Positions 22,291 to 32,197 are shown, counted from the first letter of the stretch. The stretch: 37,111 nt of DNA from Amarolinea aalborgensis (GCF_900491745.1 NZ_UETR01000030.1:1-37111); one strand, 5' to 3'. The notes: generated by a model not told the origin, from the sequence alone. A program made the numbers and translations.

Positions 22291-23703
22291 TCAACCGCCG
22301 CCCAGGGTCTGCGCCTTGGCCACCATCTGCTCGATGGTGCCCACCATGTAGAACGCCTGCTCCGGCAGCGTATCATACTTGCCTTCGAGGATCTCTTTGA
22401 AACCCCGCACGGTCTCTTCGATCTTGACATACGCGCCCGGCTGACCGGTAAACTGCTCAGCGACGTGCATGGGCTGCGTCAGGAACCGCTGGATGCGGCG
22501 CGCACGCGCCACGACCAACTTGTCATCTTCGCTCAATTCCTCGACGCCGAGGATGGCAATGATGTCTTGCAGATCGCGGTAGCGCTGCAAGGTGCGCTGC
22601 ACGCCGCGGGTGACGTCGTAATGCTCCTTGCCCACAATCAGCGGGTCCAGAATACGGCTGGTCGAGGCCAGCGGATCCACGGCCGGGTAAAGACCCTGCG
22701 AGGCCAGGGCGCGTTCCAACGAGATGGTCGCATCCAGGTGCGCAAACGTAGTGGCCGGGGCCGGATCGGTGTAGTCGTCGGCCGGCACGTAGATGGCCTG
22801 CATCGAGGTGATGGATCCGGTCTTGGTGGATGTGATGCGCTCTTGCAGTTCGCCCATTTCGGTGCCCAAGGTGGGCTGATAACCCACGGCGCTGGGCATG
22901 CGGCCAAGCAGGGCGGACACTTCAGAGCCTGCTTGCACAAAGCGGAAGATGTTGTCAATGAACAAGAGCACGTCGCGGCCCTCGTCACGGAAGTACTCCG
23001 CCATCGTCACGCCGGTCAAGCCCACGCGCAAGCGCGCGCCGGGCGGCTCGTTCATCTGCCCGAAGACCATGACGGTCTGCGGCAGCACGCCCGAATCCTT
23101 CATTTCGTGATAGAGGTCATTGCCCTCGCGTGAGCGCTCGCCCACGCCAGCAAACACCGAGTAGCCGCTGTGGAACTTGGCGATATTATGAATCAGTTCC
23201 TGGATGATGACCGTCTTGCCCACGCCCGCGCCGCCGAAGATGCCGGTCTTACCACCCTTGGTGAAGGGCGCGATGAGATCAATGACCTTCATGCCGGTCT
23301 CGAAGACCTGGGTCTGCGTAGACTGCTCGACGAACAGCGGAGCCAGGCGATGAATGGGGTAGTAGGTGGCGGCCTTGACATCGCCCTTGAGGTCAATCGG
23401 CTGACCGAGAACGTTGAAGATGCGGCCCAGGGTGTCGGGGCCAACCGGCACACTGATGGGAGCGCCTGTGTTGCGCACAGGGATGCCGCGCTGCAAGCCG
23501 TCGGTGCTCGACATGGCAACAGCGCGCACACGGCCCTCGCCCAAGTGCTGCTGCACTTCACAAACCAGGACCGGCCCGCTGCCCATCGGAATTTCGATCG
23601 CGTCGTAAATTTGAGGCAGTTGATCAGGCGGGAATTCGACGTCTACCACCGGCCCGACTACCGCGAGGATTCTACCTTCGACTCGCGTTCCGTTATTTCC
23701 CAT
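22291..23703 (-). CDS. atpD: ATP synthase F1 subunit beta
   Basis: Catalytic subunit of the F1 head, 470 aa. Walker A is GGAGVGKT at 157-164; the catalytic Glu lies in GVGERSREGNDLYHEM (about 187-201), with Walker B LLFIDNIFRF further on. The DELSEED-type lever region is present near residue 395 as GVEELSEDDKL. The signature PSAVGYQPTLGTEMG is intact. The ATG at 23703 follows GGAGG ten bases upstream. It is 42 bases downstream of atpG. Everything expected of an active subunit is visible. Confidence 0.98.
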   Translation of the reverse strand: MGNNGTRVEGRILAVVGPVVDVEFPPDQLPQIYDAIEIPMGSGPVLVCEVQQHLGEGRVRAVAMSSTDGLQRGIPVRNTGAPISVPVGPDTLGRIFNVLGQPIDLKGDVKAATYYPIHRLAPLFVEQSTQTQVFETGMKVIDLIAPFTKGGKTGIFGGAGVGKTVIIQELIHNIAKFHSGYSVFAGVGERSREGNDLYHEMKDSGVLPQTVMVFGQMNEPPGARLRVGLTGVTMAEYFRDEGRDVLLFIDNIFRFVQAGSEVSALLGRMPSAVGYQPTLGTEMGELQERITSTKTGSITSMQAIYVPADDYTDPAPATTFAHLDATISLERALASQGLYPAVDPLASTSRILDPLIVGKEHYDVTRGVQRTLQRYRDLQDIIAILGVEELSEDDKLVVARARRIQRFLTQPMHVAEQFTGQPGAYVKIEETVRGFKEILEGKYDTLPEQAFYMVGTIEQMVAKAQTLGGG

Positions 23704-23745
23704 GAATCATTATCCTCCGGTTACGGCATCAGGATCATAGTTGAT

Positions 23746-24660
23746 CTAGCTGCTCGCCTGCGCCAAGGCAGAGGCGCCGCCCACAATGTCCATCAGTTCT
23801 TTGGTAATCTTTTCCTGGCGCGCCTTGTTAGCGCTCAGGGTTAGTTCGCCGATCAGGTCGTTGGCTGCATCGGTCGCGTTGCGCATGGCCACCATGCGTG
23901 CAGAATGTTCACTGGCGATGGCCTCATACAGCCCTTGCAGAATCTGCACTTCGGTGAAGCTTTCCAGCACCTGCGTCAGGACCGACTGCGCATCCGGTTC
24001 GAAGATGTAGTCCTTCGTAATCGTAATGGTCGGCTCTTGCGGCTCGATGGGAAGGAGCTTTCTGATGACCGGCTTCTGCACCACGGCATTGACAAAGTCC
24101 ATGAAGCCGATGTAGACCGCATCCACGGCCTGGCTGACAAAGTCGTCAATCACCACGCGTGCAATGGGAGCGACCGTTGCTTCGTCCACGCCAACCTTCT
24201 GAATGCTGAGAGCCTGGCTGGTCGGCCGATCACCCACACTGCTGAACTCTGCCTTACTCGGTGGGCCGTAACGGCGCATGAAGTCACGCCCCTTACGTCC
24301 CACGGTGACCAGCGACACCGCCTTGCCTTCTTTCTCCCACTCCCGAATTTTGCGCGAGGCCTCGCGCAGCATGTTGGCATTGAGGCCGCCTGCCAGGCCG
24401 CGGTCGGAAGTGATGAGCAGGAGGAGGACATTCTTTTCTGGTCGCTCCTGCAGCAGGGCCTGTTGATCGGCGCCGCTGCGGCGGATGCGCGCCAGGAACG
24501 AGAGCATCTCCCAGGCTTTCTCGGCATAGGGCCGCGTCGCCAGCACTTGGGCTTGCGCACGGCGCATCTTCGACGCGCTGACAGCTTCCATCGCCTTCGT
24601 CACCTGGGCGATGTTCTTAACGCTCTTGATGCGTCGTCTGATTTCACGGTCATTGGCCAC
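23746..24660 (-). CDS. atpG: ATP synthase F1 subunit gamma
   Basis: Rotor shaft of the F1 motor, 304 aa. The N-terminal helix (REIRRRIKSVKNIAQVTKAMEAVSASKM) and C-terminal helix (SARMVAMRNATDAANDLIGELTLSANKARQEKITKELMDIVGGA) form the expected coiled coil around a Rossmann-like middle (VLLLLITSDRGLAGGLNANML). The start is GTG at 24660, preceded by AGGAGAG. No redox-switch cysteine insertion of the chloroplast type is present. It lies 77 bases after atpA, the gap carrying heptamer repeats and a hairpin. Confidence 0.97.
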   Translation of the reverse strand: MANDREIRRRIKSVKNIAQVTKAMEAVSASKMRRAQAQVLATRPYAEKAWEMLSFLARIRRSGADQQALLQERPEKNVLLLLITSDRGLAGGLNANMLREASRKIREWEKEGKAVSLVTVGRKGRDFMRRYGPPSKAEFSSVGDRPTSQALSIQKVGVDEATVAPIARVVIDDFVSQAVDAVYIGFMDFVNAVVQKPVIRKLLPIEPQEPTITITKDYIFEPDAQSVLTQVLESFTEVQILQGLYEAIASEHSARMVAMRNATDAANDLIGELTLSANKARQEKITKELMDIVGGASALAQASS

Positions 24661-24683
24661 GATTTATCTCTCCTGCAAAGATG

Positions 24684-24714
24684 AGAAGCGAAGGGCGAAG
24701 GCCAGCGTCTGGCC
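24684..24714. repeat. Heptamer run and hairpin between atpA and atpG
   Basis: Degenerate 7-mers AGAAGCG, AAGGGCG, AAGGCCA (24684-24704) are followed by the overlapping hairpin GGCCAG-CGT-CTGGCC (24700-24714). No T-tract follows, so this is unlikely to terminate transcription inside the operon; it may affect mRNA stability. Confidence 0.5.
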
Positions 24715-24737
24715 TCAGATCGGTCGTCCTTCGTCGC

Positions 24738-26258
<1,521 letters not shown>

Positions 26259-26325
26259 CTAGTTTCTCCTCATGCCTCTTGGTCACGTTGACGGACGCAC
26301 AGAAAGGTCGGTGCTCGTGCGTGCA

Positions 26326-26856
26326 CTAACGCACCGCGGCGGCCAGTTGTTCACGCATGCGACTCAGGCGGCTGGCGACGCTGGTATCAATCAGCTTGTC
26401 GCCCACGCGCACAATCATGCCGCCCAACAGCGCCGGGTCCTCGGTGTAGTGGAACTCAAGGCCGGCCCCAAACTGCGCGCTGAGCTTTTCCTGCAAGGCT
26501 TGGCGGTCGCTCTCGGCCAGCGGTTGGGCGCTTGTCACCGTAACCGTTTGGGCGCCTGCCGCCGTGCGCTGCAGGATGGCGTTTAGTTCTGCCACCACCT
26601 CGCGCAGCTTATTCAAGTCGCCATGTGACAACAGGACTTGCAGCAAGTCAGCTTCCAACTTGCCGAAGTCGGTTGGCAAGAGACTGGTCAGCGCTGCGTT
26701 GCGGCCGGCAAACTCCTGTGCCTGGTCGCTCAGCCGGCGCAGCAAACCATCCTTCTCCAGCCGGTCAGCCAGAGCCGTCAGGTGCTGTGACCAGTGTTCC
26801 ACAGCGGCGGCCAGAAAGCCGCTCGCATAGTCGCGTGCGCTGGTTTCGGCTTTCAC
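26326..26856 (-). CDS. atpH: ATP synthase F1 subunit delta
   Basis: Peripheral-stalk connector joining the b subunits to the top of the alpha subunits, 176 aa. An N-terminal helical bundle (SARDYASGFLAAAVEHWSQHLTAL) and the C-terminal signature EDPALLGGMIVRVGDKLIDTSVASRL are recognisable. The start codon is GTG and overlaps the TGA of atpF in a GTGA sequence (26853-26856), indicating translational coupling. This subunit family diverges quickly, yet the C-terminal motif and gene position leave little doubt. Confidence 0.95.
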   Translation of the reverse strand: MKAETSARDYASGFLAAAVEHWSQHLTALADRLEKDGLLRRLSDQAQEFAGRNAALTSLLPTDFGKLEADLLQVLLSHGDLNKLREVVAELNAILQRTAAGAQTVTVTSAQPLAESDRQALQEKLSAQFGAGLEFHYTEDPALLGGMIVRVGDKLIDTSVASRLSRMREQLAAAVR

Positions 26857-27353
26857 TGTAGTTTACTCGCTAAGAACTCATTGACCATGCGTTTCTGTTC
26901 GATCGGGTTCGTCAGTTCATGGCCCAGGATGCGCTCCGCGGCCAAGACGGCCAGATCGGCCACCTGGCGCTGCATGTCACGCAGCATTTGCGCGCGCTCC
27001 GCGGATGCGTCTGCACGCGCTTTCGTCTTGATCTCCTCAGCCTCTGCTTGCGCCGTTGCCAGGATGCTCTCACGCACCTTTTCGCTGTCGCTGGCCACGG
27101 CCGCGATGCGCGATTGCGCGGCGCGGCGTTCCTCGTCCAGCTTCTTCATCAACTCCGCCCGCTCGGTTTCCGCGGCTTGGCGCGCCCGGTCGGCGGCCTT
27201 CATCCCGTCCTCGATGCGCTGACGACGTGCATCAAGCATGTTCATCACGGGCTTCAGCAAGAAGCGCCGCAGCAAGAAGAACAGGATCAGGAAGTTGATG
27301 ATTTGCGCAAGCAGGAAGGCGCCGTTAATTCCAAGTTGTCCAAAGATATCCAA
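26853..27353 (-). CDS. atpF: ATP synthase Fo subunit b
   Basis: Peripheral stalk of the ATP synthase, 166 aa. One N-terminal membrane helix (GAFLLAQIINFLILFFLLRRFL) is followed by a long, charged, Ala/Glu/Arg-rich helix that dimerises. The start codon is TTG at 27353, preceded by a GAGGGGGTG ribosome binding site; no ATG lies near the membrane segment, so TTG is well supported. Its stop overlaps the atpH start. Only one b-type gene is present, so a homodimer is expected. Confidence 0.95.
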   Translation of the reverse strand: MDIFGQLGINGAFLLAQIINFLILFFLLRRFLLKPVMNMLDARRQRIEDGMKAADRARQAAETERAELMKKLDEERRAAQSRIAAVASDSEKVRESILATAQAEAEEIKTKARADASAERAQMLRDMQRQVADLAVLAAERILGHELTNPIEQKRMVNEFLASKLQ

Positions 27354-27425
27354 GCTGGCACCCCCTCAAGCCTCTACATAGGCCTTGTAATGCAAAAATT
27401 CGATCTGGATCTCTCGATGGAGCCA

Positions 27426-27668
27426 TTACTTGAAGGTCGCGAGACCCGGCGCGCCCACGAAGACCAACAACAGGGCAACCACCAGCGCGTAAATGGCGAT
27501 TGCTTCGGCGAACACGATGCCAAGAATCATGTTCGTGCGGATTTCACCGGCCGCTTCAGGGTTGCGACCCATAGCCTGCAGCGCGCCCATGACAAGCAAA
27601 CCGACGCCGATGCCGGGGCCAATAGCGCCCAAGCCAATCGCGAGACCCGCAGCCAGAACTGCATTCAT
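27426..27668 (-). CDS. atpE: ATP synthase Fo subunit c
   Basis: Ring-forming proteolipid of 80 aa with two membrane helices joined by the polar loop GRNPEA. The ion-carrying carboxylate is Glu55 in FAEAIAIYALV. The residues after it are Ala-Ile rather than the Ser/Thr pair seen in sodium-type rings, and helix 1 lacks the matching Gln, so proton coupling is inferred. Helix 1 carries the small-residue pattern GLGAIGPGIGVG used for tight packing. AGGAGG stands ahead of the ATG at 27668, fitting the high translation this subunit needs. Confidence 0.97.
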   Translation of the reverse strand: MNAVLAAGLAIGLGAIGPGIGVGLLVMGALQAMGRNPEAAGEIRTNMILGIVFAEAIAIYALVVALLLVFVGAPGLATFK

Positions 27669-27726
27669 AGTTTTCGATCCTCCTCAATGATTCTGTTTGG
27701 TGTTGTTTCGAACCAGTTCGCTCAGC

Positions 27727-27745
27727 GTCACGCCCAAAGCGTGAC
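27727..27745 (-). other. Hairpin between atpB and atpE
   Basis: GTCACGC-CCAAA-GCGTGAC, a 7-bp stem with five-base loop in the 153-base gap upstream of atpE. No T-tract follows. A role in mRNA processing or raising atpE expression is plausible but unproven. Confidence 0.5.
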
Positions 27746-27821
27746 ATTCACAAAATCAACGTTTGACCAGCCAGCCTGCTTCGCAATGCGCCTGCCTGCG
27801 GATCAAACCAGGCAAGACGGT

Positions 27822-28895
27822 TCAATGCGCGGTCACGGGTGCTTCGGCCGCATGACCATGATCCTCGTGTCCTTCGTGGCTGACCACAGCCGACGAGAGG
27901 AAAATCAGGGTTAGAATGGCAAAGACGAAGGCCTGCATGAAGCCGACAAACAGCTCCAATCCGTAGAACGGCAGGGGGATGAAGTACGGAATCAGGAATG
28001 GCATGACAAACAGCAGAACCTGCCCGGCGAAGACATTGCCAAAAAGACGGAAGGAGAAAGAGATGATCTTCGCAAACTCGGAGATGAGTTCCAGAATTCC
28101 GACGAAGGCGTCCACCGGTTTCATGCCGGTGATCGTCGGCAAGAAGAACTTACGCCAGTACTTCATTCCGAGCACGCGCATGCCTTCAGCCTGCGTCAAA
28201 ATGACGGAGATCAGCGCCAGCGCCAGCGGCACATTGAGGTCGGTGGCCGCGGCCCGGAACAGGGGCTTCAGGACATAAGCGCCGTACTTGCTCTCATGGC
28301 TCTCGGTCTTGGCTGCAGCTTCACCGCCGGCCTCGGTCTTGTGCTCGGCCAGGATTTCCTGCACTTCCGCGTCGGTCAGGTTGACCTGGTCTTTCACCAG
28401 GGTGCGGATACCCAGGAATGAGCCGAGCTTATAACCGGTGCGCACGGTGCCGTTGGTGTGCGCCGTGGCGACCTCGACTGGCTCGATCACGCCGATGCTG
28501 TCAAACCCAGGAATCAGCTCCCACCAGTTCGCCACCATGAGGAACATCATAATCGTCATGAAGACGGGGAACCAGCGCTTGGCGTTGATCTTGCCCGCAA
28601 TGTCTTCGGTCATACGGTAGAAAATCTCCAAGAACCATTCGATCAGGTTCTGAAGACCGCTGGGAATTTCTTTGAGATTGCGACCAACCGCGAAGGCAAT
28701 CGCCAACAGCGTGATATCAGCGATCAAGGTGGTGATCAGGGTGTTCGTAACCGGGAAACCAGCCACGGAAAACAGCTCTTCGGCTGGCAGTAGAATGGTT
28801 GGCAAGGGCACCGGTATGAGGACGGCGCCGCCCAACATCACAGCGAGGACGACAACGATCATGAGAAGGTTGCGTGGTTTGAACAGATTGCGCAC
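27822..28895 (-). CDS. atpB: ATP synthase Fo subunit a
   Basis: Forms the proton half-channels beside the c ring, 357 aa. The essential arginine is about Arg283 in SFSFRLFGNVFAGQVLLF, within the conserved fifth helix, and the family signature continues to the C-terminus. Compared with a typical 230-290-aa subunit it is long: a hydrophilic insertion of about 80 residues (from DSIGVIEPVEV to ATDLNVPLALA) lies between two membrane segments, and the C-terminus ends in a His-rich tail (HEGHEDHGH). The start is GTG at 28895 with GGAGG ten bases before. It is 65 bases downstream of the small atpI/Z gene. Confidence 0.96.
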   Translation of the reverse strand: MRNLFKPRNLLMIVVVLAVMLGGAVLIPVPLPTILLPAEELFSVAGFPVTNTLITTLIADITLLAIAFAVGRNLKEIPSGLQNLIEWFLEIFYRMTEDIAGKINAKRWFPVFMTIMMFLMVANWWELIPGFDSIGVIEPVEVATAHTNGTVRTGYKLGSFLGIRTLVKDQVNLTDAEVQEILAEHKTEAGGEAAAKTESHESKYGAYVLKPLFRAAATDLNVPLALALISVILTQAEGMRVLGMKYWRKFFLPTITGMKPVDAFVGILELISEFAKIISFSFRLFGNVFAGQVLLFVMPFLIPYFIPLPFYGLELFVGFMQAFVFAILTLIFLSSAVVSHEGHEDHGHAAEAPVTAH

Positions 28896-28960
28896 TCTGC
28901 TACATCCTCCTTCTTGTGGAGGTGCGAAGCTCTCTGCGTATGCCTCGCGCCTCGGATTCC

Positions 28961-29200
28961 CTACTTCTTTTCCTGGTTATCTTCGGTATCGGGTGCAATG
29001 GCCCGGTACACGCTTCCCAAGCGGTGAACGAGGAAGAATGTAGCAGCAGCGGCGCCAGTGCCCATACCAATGAGAAGCCCCCACGGCGCGGCGCTCGTTC
29101 TTGTGTCAAACCATAAGCCAACGCCCAAGGGAACGAATAAAAAGAGCGGGACGACAAGCATTAACATCAACGCTTCACGATGCCACGGATGCTGGGTCAC
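28961..29200 (-). CDS. AtpI/AtpZ-like small membrane protein
   Basis: A 79-aa protein with two hydrophobic helices (LMLMLVVPLFLFVPLGVGLWF and PWGLLIGMGTGAAAATFFLVHRL) and a charged C-terminal tail. Position ahead of atpB and topology fit AtpI/AtpZ, which helps assemble the c ring or carries Mg2+/Ca2+. GTG at 29200 is chosen because it follows CAGGAAAAAGCATC and yields the normal length; a longer frame back to 29323 runs into the promoter and has a non-membrane Arg-rich start. It is the first gene of the ATP synthase operon. Confidence 0.8.
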   Translation of the reverse strand: MTQHPWHREALMLMLVVPLFLFVPLGVGLWFDTRTSAAPWGLLIGMGTGAAAATFFLVHRLGSVYRAIAPDTEDNQEKK

Positions 29201-29294
29201 GATGCTTTTTCCTGAGTCAACACCCGTCTCAATGTCGCCGCGACTCCCAAACGAAAGGTCGAACCGAAATCTGACTCTCAGCGACCATGTTGGG

Positions 29295-29323
29295 ATTATA
29301 ACATATTGTACCAAGCGGCGCAA
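29295..29323 (-). promoter_or_regulatory. Promoter of the ATP synthase operon
   Basis: On the minus strand TTGCGC (29323-29318), a 17-base spacer ending in TGT, and perfect TATAAT (29300-29295). It gives a leader of roughly 88 bases before the GTG at 29200. It diverges from the brnTA promoter about 50 bases away. Confidence 0.75.
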
Positions 29324-29373
29324 ATGAGGAACAGACCAGACAAAAGACCAGTATTCTTACAGTCTCTGGTCGT

Positions 29374-29408
29374 AATGTATTGACATCGTAAATACATTGA
29401 GCTATACT
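29374..29408 (+). promoter_or_regulatory. brnTA promoter with inverted-repeat operator
   Basis: Consensus TTGACA (29380-29385), 17-base spacer and TATACT (29403-29408). The inverted repeat AATGTATT (29374-29381) and AATACATT (29391-29398), nine bases apart, overlaps the -35 box and the spacer, where a bound repressor would block polymerase. BrnA antitoxins are known to repress their own operon. Confidence 0.75.
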
Positions 29409-29415
29409 AATGCTC

Positions 29416-29712
29416 ATGAACACTCGTTACCAGCTTCACGGCATTACTTATGAATGGGACATCGCCAAAGCAGTTGCTAATCTGCATAAGCACCGTATTT
29501 TGTTTGAATCAGCATGCGAGGTCTTTCATGATCCGTTTGTTTGTGTCGTGGAGGCGGACGAGGCGGAAGAAGAGTCAAGGGACGCAGCGATTGGTATGAC
29601 TCAGAACTGGCGATTACTGTATGTCGTGTATACCATGCGCAGTGATACGATACGCATTGTCTCTGCCCGCATGGCTGTCAAGTCAGAAAGAAGGATCTAT
29701 GAACATCAATGA
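29416..29712 (+). CDS. brnT: BrnT-type toxin (RelE-like ribonuclease)
   Basis: A 98-aa toxin; BrnT is a RelE-fold RNase that blocks translation. The family pattern is clear: YEWDIAKAVANLHKHRILFESACEVFHDPF near the N-terminus, then RDAAIGMTQNWRLLYVVYTMRSDTIRIVSARMAVKSERRIYE. ATG at 29416 is chosen over one two codons upstream because the -10 box ends at 29408, placing the transcription start at or beside 29416, a leaderless arrangement. The 3' end overlaps brnA by 14 bases. Confidence 0.92.
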   Translation: MNTRYQLHGITYEWDIAKAVANLHKHRILFESACEVFHDPFVCVVEADEAEEESRDAAIGMTQNWRLLYVVYTMRSDTIRIVSARMAVKSERRIYEHQ

Positions 29713-30025
29713 TCTAAAGAACCGCTTGCGCCGGGACCGTCCGATGAAGACGATTACGGTTCGCATACCAGAGGATGTATTGGAAGACCTGAAACGAATG
29801 GCGCCACGTCTAGGCTTCTCCGGTTATCAACCGTTGATGCGTGCCTATATTGGGCAGGGTCTGCGCGCCGACCTGGCTCGCTTTGAAGAAGACGCATCGG
29901 AGATGTCGCGTGTGCTCGACGGCCTGCGCCGTCACGGGGTTGACGACGAGGTGATCGCCTCGGTGGTGGCGGAGGCAAAGGACGCCACACGTTACGTTGC
30001 GACTGCCGCACCGCCATCGGCTTGA
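29699..30025 (+). CDS. brnA: BrnA-type antitoxin (ribbon-helix-helix)
   Basis: A 108-aa antitoxin that binds BrnT and represses the operon. The RHH-like part is at about residues 16-58 (MKTITVRIPEDVLEDLKRMAPRLG, then GYQPLMRAYIGQGLRADL), a pattern shared by BrnA and CopG proteins. The acidic C-terminal half probably wraps the toxin. ATG at 29699 follows AAGGA and lies inside the end of brnT, so the two are translationally coupled. It converges with the flippase-like gene 57 bases away, with no obvious terminator between. Confidence 0.88.
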   Translation: MNINDLKNRLRRDRPMKTITVRIPEDVLEDLKRMAPRLGFSGYQPLMRAYIGQGLRADLARFEEDASEMSRVLDGLRRHGVDDEVIASVVAEAKDATRYVATAAPPSA

Positions 30026-30082
30026 ACCCATGCCAATGCCTGCACCCCGACAGTCAGTGTTTGCCGCAGAACTGATGTCGCT

Positions 30083-31036
30083 TCAAGTCCCTGTGCGCCT
30101 GCCCTGCAGCCAGAGCAGGCCGCCCGGCAGGCTGGAAAGGATGATCAGCGCCTGCATCAGCAGCGACACGGCGAGCGCGTGATCGTGCGCCACACCCACC
30201 AGGCCATAGAAACCGACGTATGCATTCTGGTTGACGCCGAGGCCGCCTACGGAGATGGGAATCAGCAGCACAAGCCCAACGAGCGGGTTGAAGAGGGCAA
30301 TAGCCAGGAACGAAATGCCGCCGCCCAGCGCCTGGGACAGCAGGAAATTGACTACATTGGTGAACATGAGGCCGGTGACGCCAATGGCATAAGCCGCCAA
30401 GAGGGTCTTGTAGCGAAAGCGGTAAGCCCCAAACGCGTCGGCCAGGCGGCCGTAGACGGGAGCCAGGGGGCGCAAGAGGGACCAGTCGAACAGGCGGGCC
30501 AGGCGCACACGTGCGCGCCGGCTGAAGAGCACCACAAAAGCAAAGACGAGAGCCGTCAACGCCACGACAGCCACGGCGCCCACGACTTTCAAATCGGGGA
30601 TGTGCGTGGTGTAGATGGCGATGAGCGCGGCTACCACGGCGGAAGAGACGAAGGCCATCAACCCCATCAAGCGATCCACGATGACCGAAGCGGCCGCGTC
30701 GAGTTTGCGCTCCGTGTACGCGCTGAGGCCATAGCCGCGCATGACATCACCGCCGATGTTGGCGGGCAAGATGTTATTGAAGAAAACGCCAATGAAGGTG
30801 TAGCGCAGCAGCGCGCCAAAGGGCACCCCGGGCACTTGGGCGCGCAGCAAAACGGCCCATTTGGCCGTATTCAGCACGATGGCGCCGAAATAGACGATCA
30901 GCGCCAGCAGGATGAGGGCCGCATTGGCGCCGGCCAGACGGGTGCGTAGGGCGGCCAAATCAACGCGGCTAAAGATGAACACGATAAGCGCCGCACTCAC
31001 CAGCAGTTTGAGCAGCGCCGTTAGTTTGTCACGCAC
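30083..31036 (-). CDS. Flippase-like membrane protein (LPG synthase TM/UPF0104 family)
   Basis: A 317-aa polytopic protein with about eight membrane helices. Diagnostic stretches are FIGVFFNNILPANIGGDVMRGYGL, the following DRLMGL, and PISVGGLGVNQNAYVGFYGL, as in the family that includes the membrane half of MprF and AglD. Members are thought to move or modify lipids and lipid-linked sugars; no C-terminal aminoacyltransferase domain is present. GTG at 31036 follows GGAG at seven bases. It is 77 bases downstream of a GT2 glycosyltransferase gene on the same strand, suggesting shared work on a glycolipid or cell-surface glycan. The substrate is unknown. Confidence 0.87.
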   Translation of the reverse strand: MRDKLTALLKLLVSAALIVFIFSRVDLAALRTRLAGANAALILLALIVYFGAIVLNTAKWAVLLRAQVPGVPFGALLRYTFIGVFFNNILPANIGGDVMRGYGLSAYTERKLDAAASVIVDRLMGLMAFVSSAVVAALIAIYTTHIPDLKVVGAVAVVALTALVFAFVVLFSRRARVRLARLFDWSLLRPLAPVYGRLADAFGAYRFRYKTLLAAYAIGVTGLMFTNVVNFLLSQALGGGISFLAIALFNPLVGLVLLIPISVGGLGVNQNAYVGFYGLVGVAHDHALAVSLLMQALIILSSLPGGLLWLQGRRTGT

Positions 31037-31060
31037 AACTTGCTCCAGTAGGCGAAGATT

Positions 31061-31081
31061 GGAGATCAGAGATCGGAGATC
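31061..31081. repeat. 7-bp tandem repeats between GT2 and flippase genes
   Basis: GGAGATC, AGAGATC, GGAGATC. This is nearly the complement of the heptamer found between rnj and ftsK (GATCTCC). Confidence 0.7.
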
Positions 31082-31113
31082 GGGCGCAAGACGCTGGTCT
31101 TTGCCCTCTGCCC

Positions 31114-32148
31114 TTACGGTGCAACATTCGTTGTGGTCGCCATCGGCGCCGTGTCCTGGGTGGTTGCACGCTGCCGCGCTTCTTCGCCCACATCGGCCTT
31201 TTGCGTCCAGGCCATGTCCCAGACGACGTGGCGATCTTGCTTGACTTTGAAATCGTACCAGCCCAGAAGTCGCGCATAGCCTTCCAGGAAGGCCATCACG
31301 AACAGGGTGTAGACCAGGCGAACGGCGCCCCAGATTTCCTTGAAGGCGATCTTAAGGACGCGGCCGTTCTGAATACTGGAGACCTGGTAACCGTATTTGT
31401 GCTGCAAATAGAGATGCCCGGCATGATTGCGCCGCCGCTGGCGCACAAAGTCGCTCACGGTGTCTGGGCCGGTATTGAAAACGACGGCATCCGGCGCGTA
31501 ACGCACCTGCATCCCACGCTGGATCACCAACGCCTCCACAAACGCTTCGTCCATCGCCACGTCGGGCGGGATCTGGTCGAACACCTTGCGGAATGCGATC
31601 ATTTCACCCAGGCGCGGAATCTCCAGGCACAGCTCATGCTCCATGCGTAAACGCAGGTGCGAGAAAAGGCCGACGATATGATCGGGCGTGTTGACCGGGA
31701 TCTTGTGCGCGCCTGTCATGCCCACCTGCGGATCCGCAAACATGCGCACCATGTGCTCCACCGCGTCCTCGCGCGGCAATGTGTCGCCGCTTTCCAGGAC
31801 GCAGATACCTTCGTGCGCTGCCTGCAGAAATAGATTGATCGCAGAGGTTTTGCCTTCACGCCGCGGCTGCACAATGAGCCGAATGCGCTCGTCTTCGGCC
31901 ATCTTGTGTTCGACGATGGACACCGTGTCATCGGTGCAGCCGCTGGCGACGACGATGATCTCGCTGATCTCGACCTGGTGGAGGTGCTGTTGCATCAGCG
32001 CATTGAGGAGCGCACCGATGTTGGCGGCTTCATTGTGCGCTGTCACGCCCACGCTGCAGCGAATGCGGGCGACTGGATGTTCCACAAACTCGACTCCTGG
32101 TGGTTTCTGCGCCGCCGCCGACGGCCCTTCCGGCTGAGCCGCGGCCAT
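31114..32148 (-). CDS. Family 2 glycosyltransferase
   Basis: GT-A fold transferase, 344 aa from the chosen start. The nucleotide-sugar motif VGVTAHNEAANIGALLNALM leads the domain, followed by EIIVVASGCTDDTV, the RREGKTSAINLFL loop and an acidic metal-site stretch, VLESGDTLPRED. The acceptor region includes DVAMDEAFVEALVIQRG, and QRRRNHAGH corresponds to the Q/RxxRW-type motif of processive members, although without the Trp. One hydrophobic stretch near the C-terminus may attach it to the membrane. ATG at 32148 is used because a promoter -10 box (32173-32168) overlaps the upstream ATG pair at 32169/32166; those remain possible if another promoter is used. A paired membrane protein follows. Donor and acceptor are unknown. 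Confidence 0.85.
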   Translation of the reverse strand: MAAAQPEGPSAAAQKPPGVEFVEHPVARIRCSVGVTAHNEAANIGALLNALMQQHLHQVEISEIIVVASGCTDDTVSIVEHKMAEDERIRLIVQPRREGKTSAINLFLQAAHEGICVLESGDTLPREDAVEHMVRMFADPQVGMTGAHKIPVNTPDHIVGLFSHLRLRMEHELCLEIPRLGEMIAFRKVFDQIPPDVAMDEAFVEALVIQRGMQVRYAPDAVVFNTGPDTVSDFVRQRRRNHAGHLYLQHKYGYQVSSIQNGRVLKIAFKEIWGAVRLVYTLFVMAFLEGYARLLGWYDFKVKQDRHVVWDMAWTQKADVGEEARQRATTQDTAPMATTTNVAP

Positions 32149-32167
32149 CTTCGGGCGCAGGAGCATC

Positions 32168-32197
32168 ATTATAAGACGCCAATGCCTGAAATGGCAA
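32168..32197 (-). promoter_or_regulatory. Promoter for the GT2/flippase pair
   Basis: TTGCCA (32197-32192), 18-base spacer, TATAAT (32173-32168) on the minus strand. The predicted transcription start near 32161 lies about 12 bases before the ATG at 32148. Confidence 0.6.
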
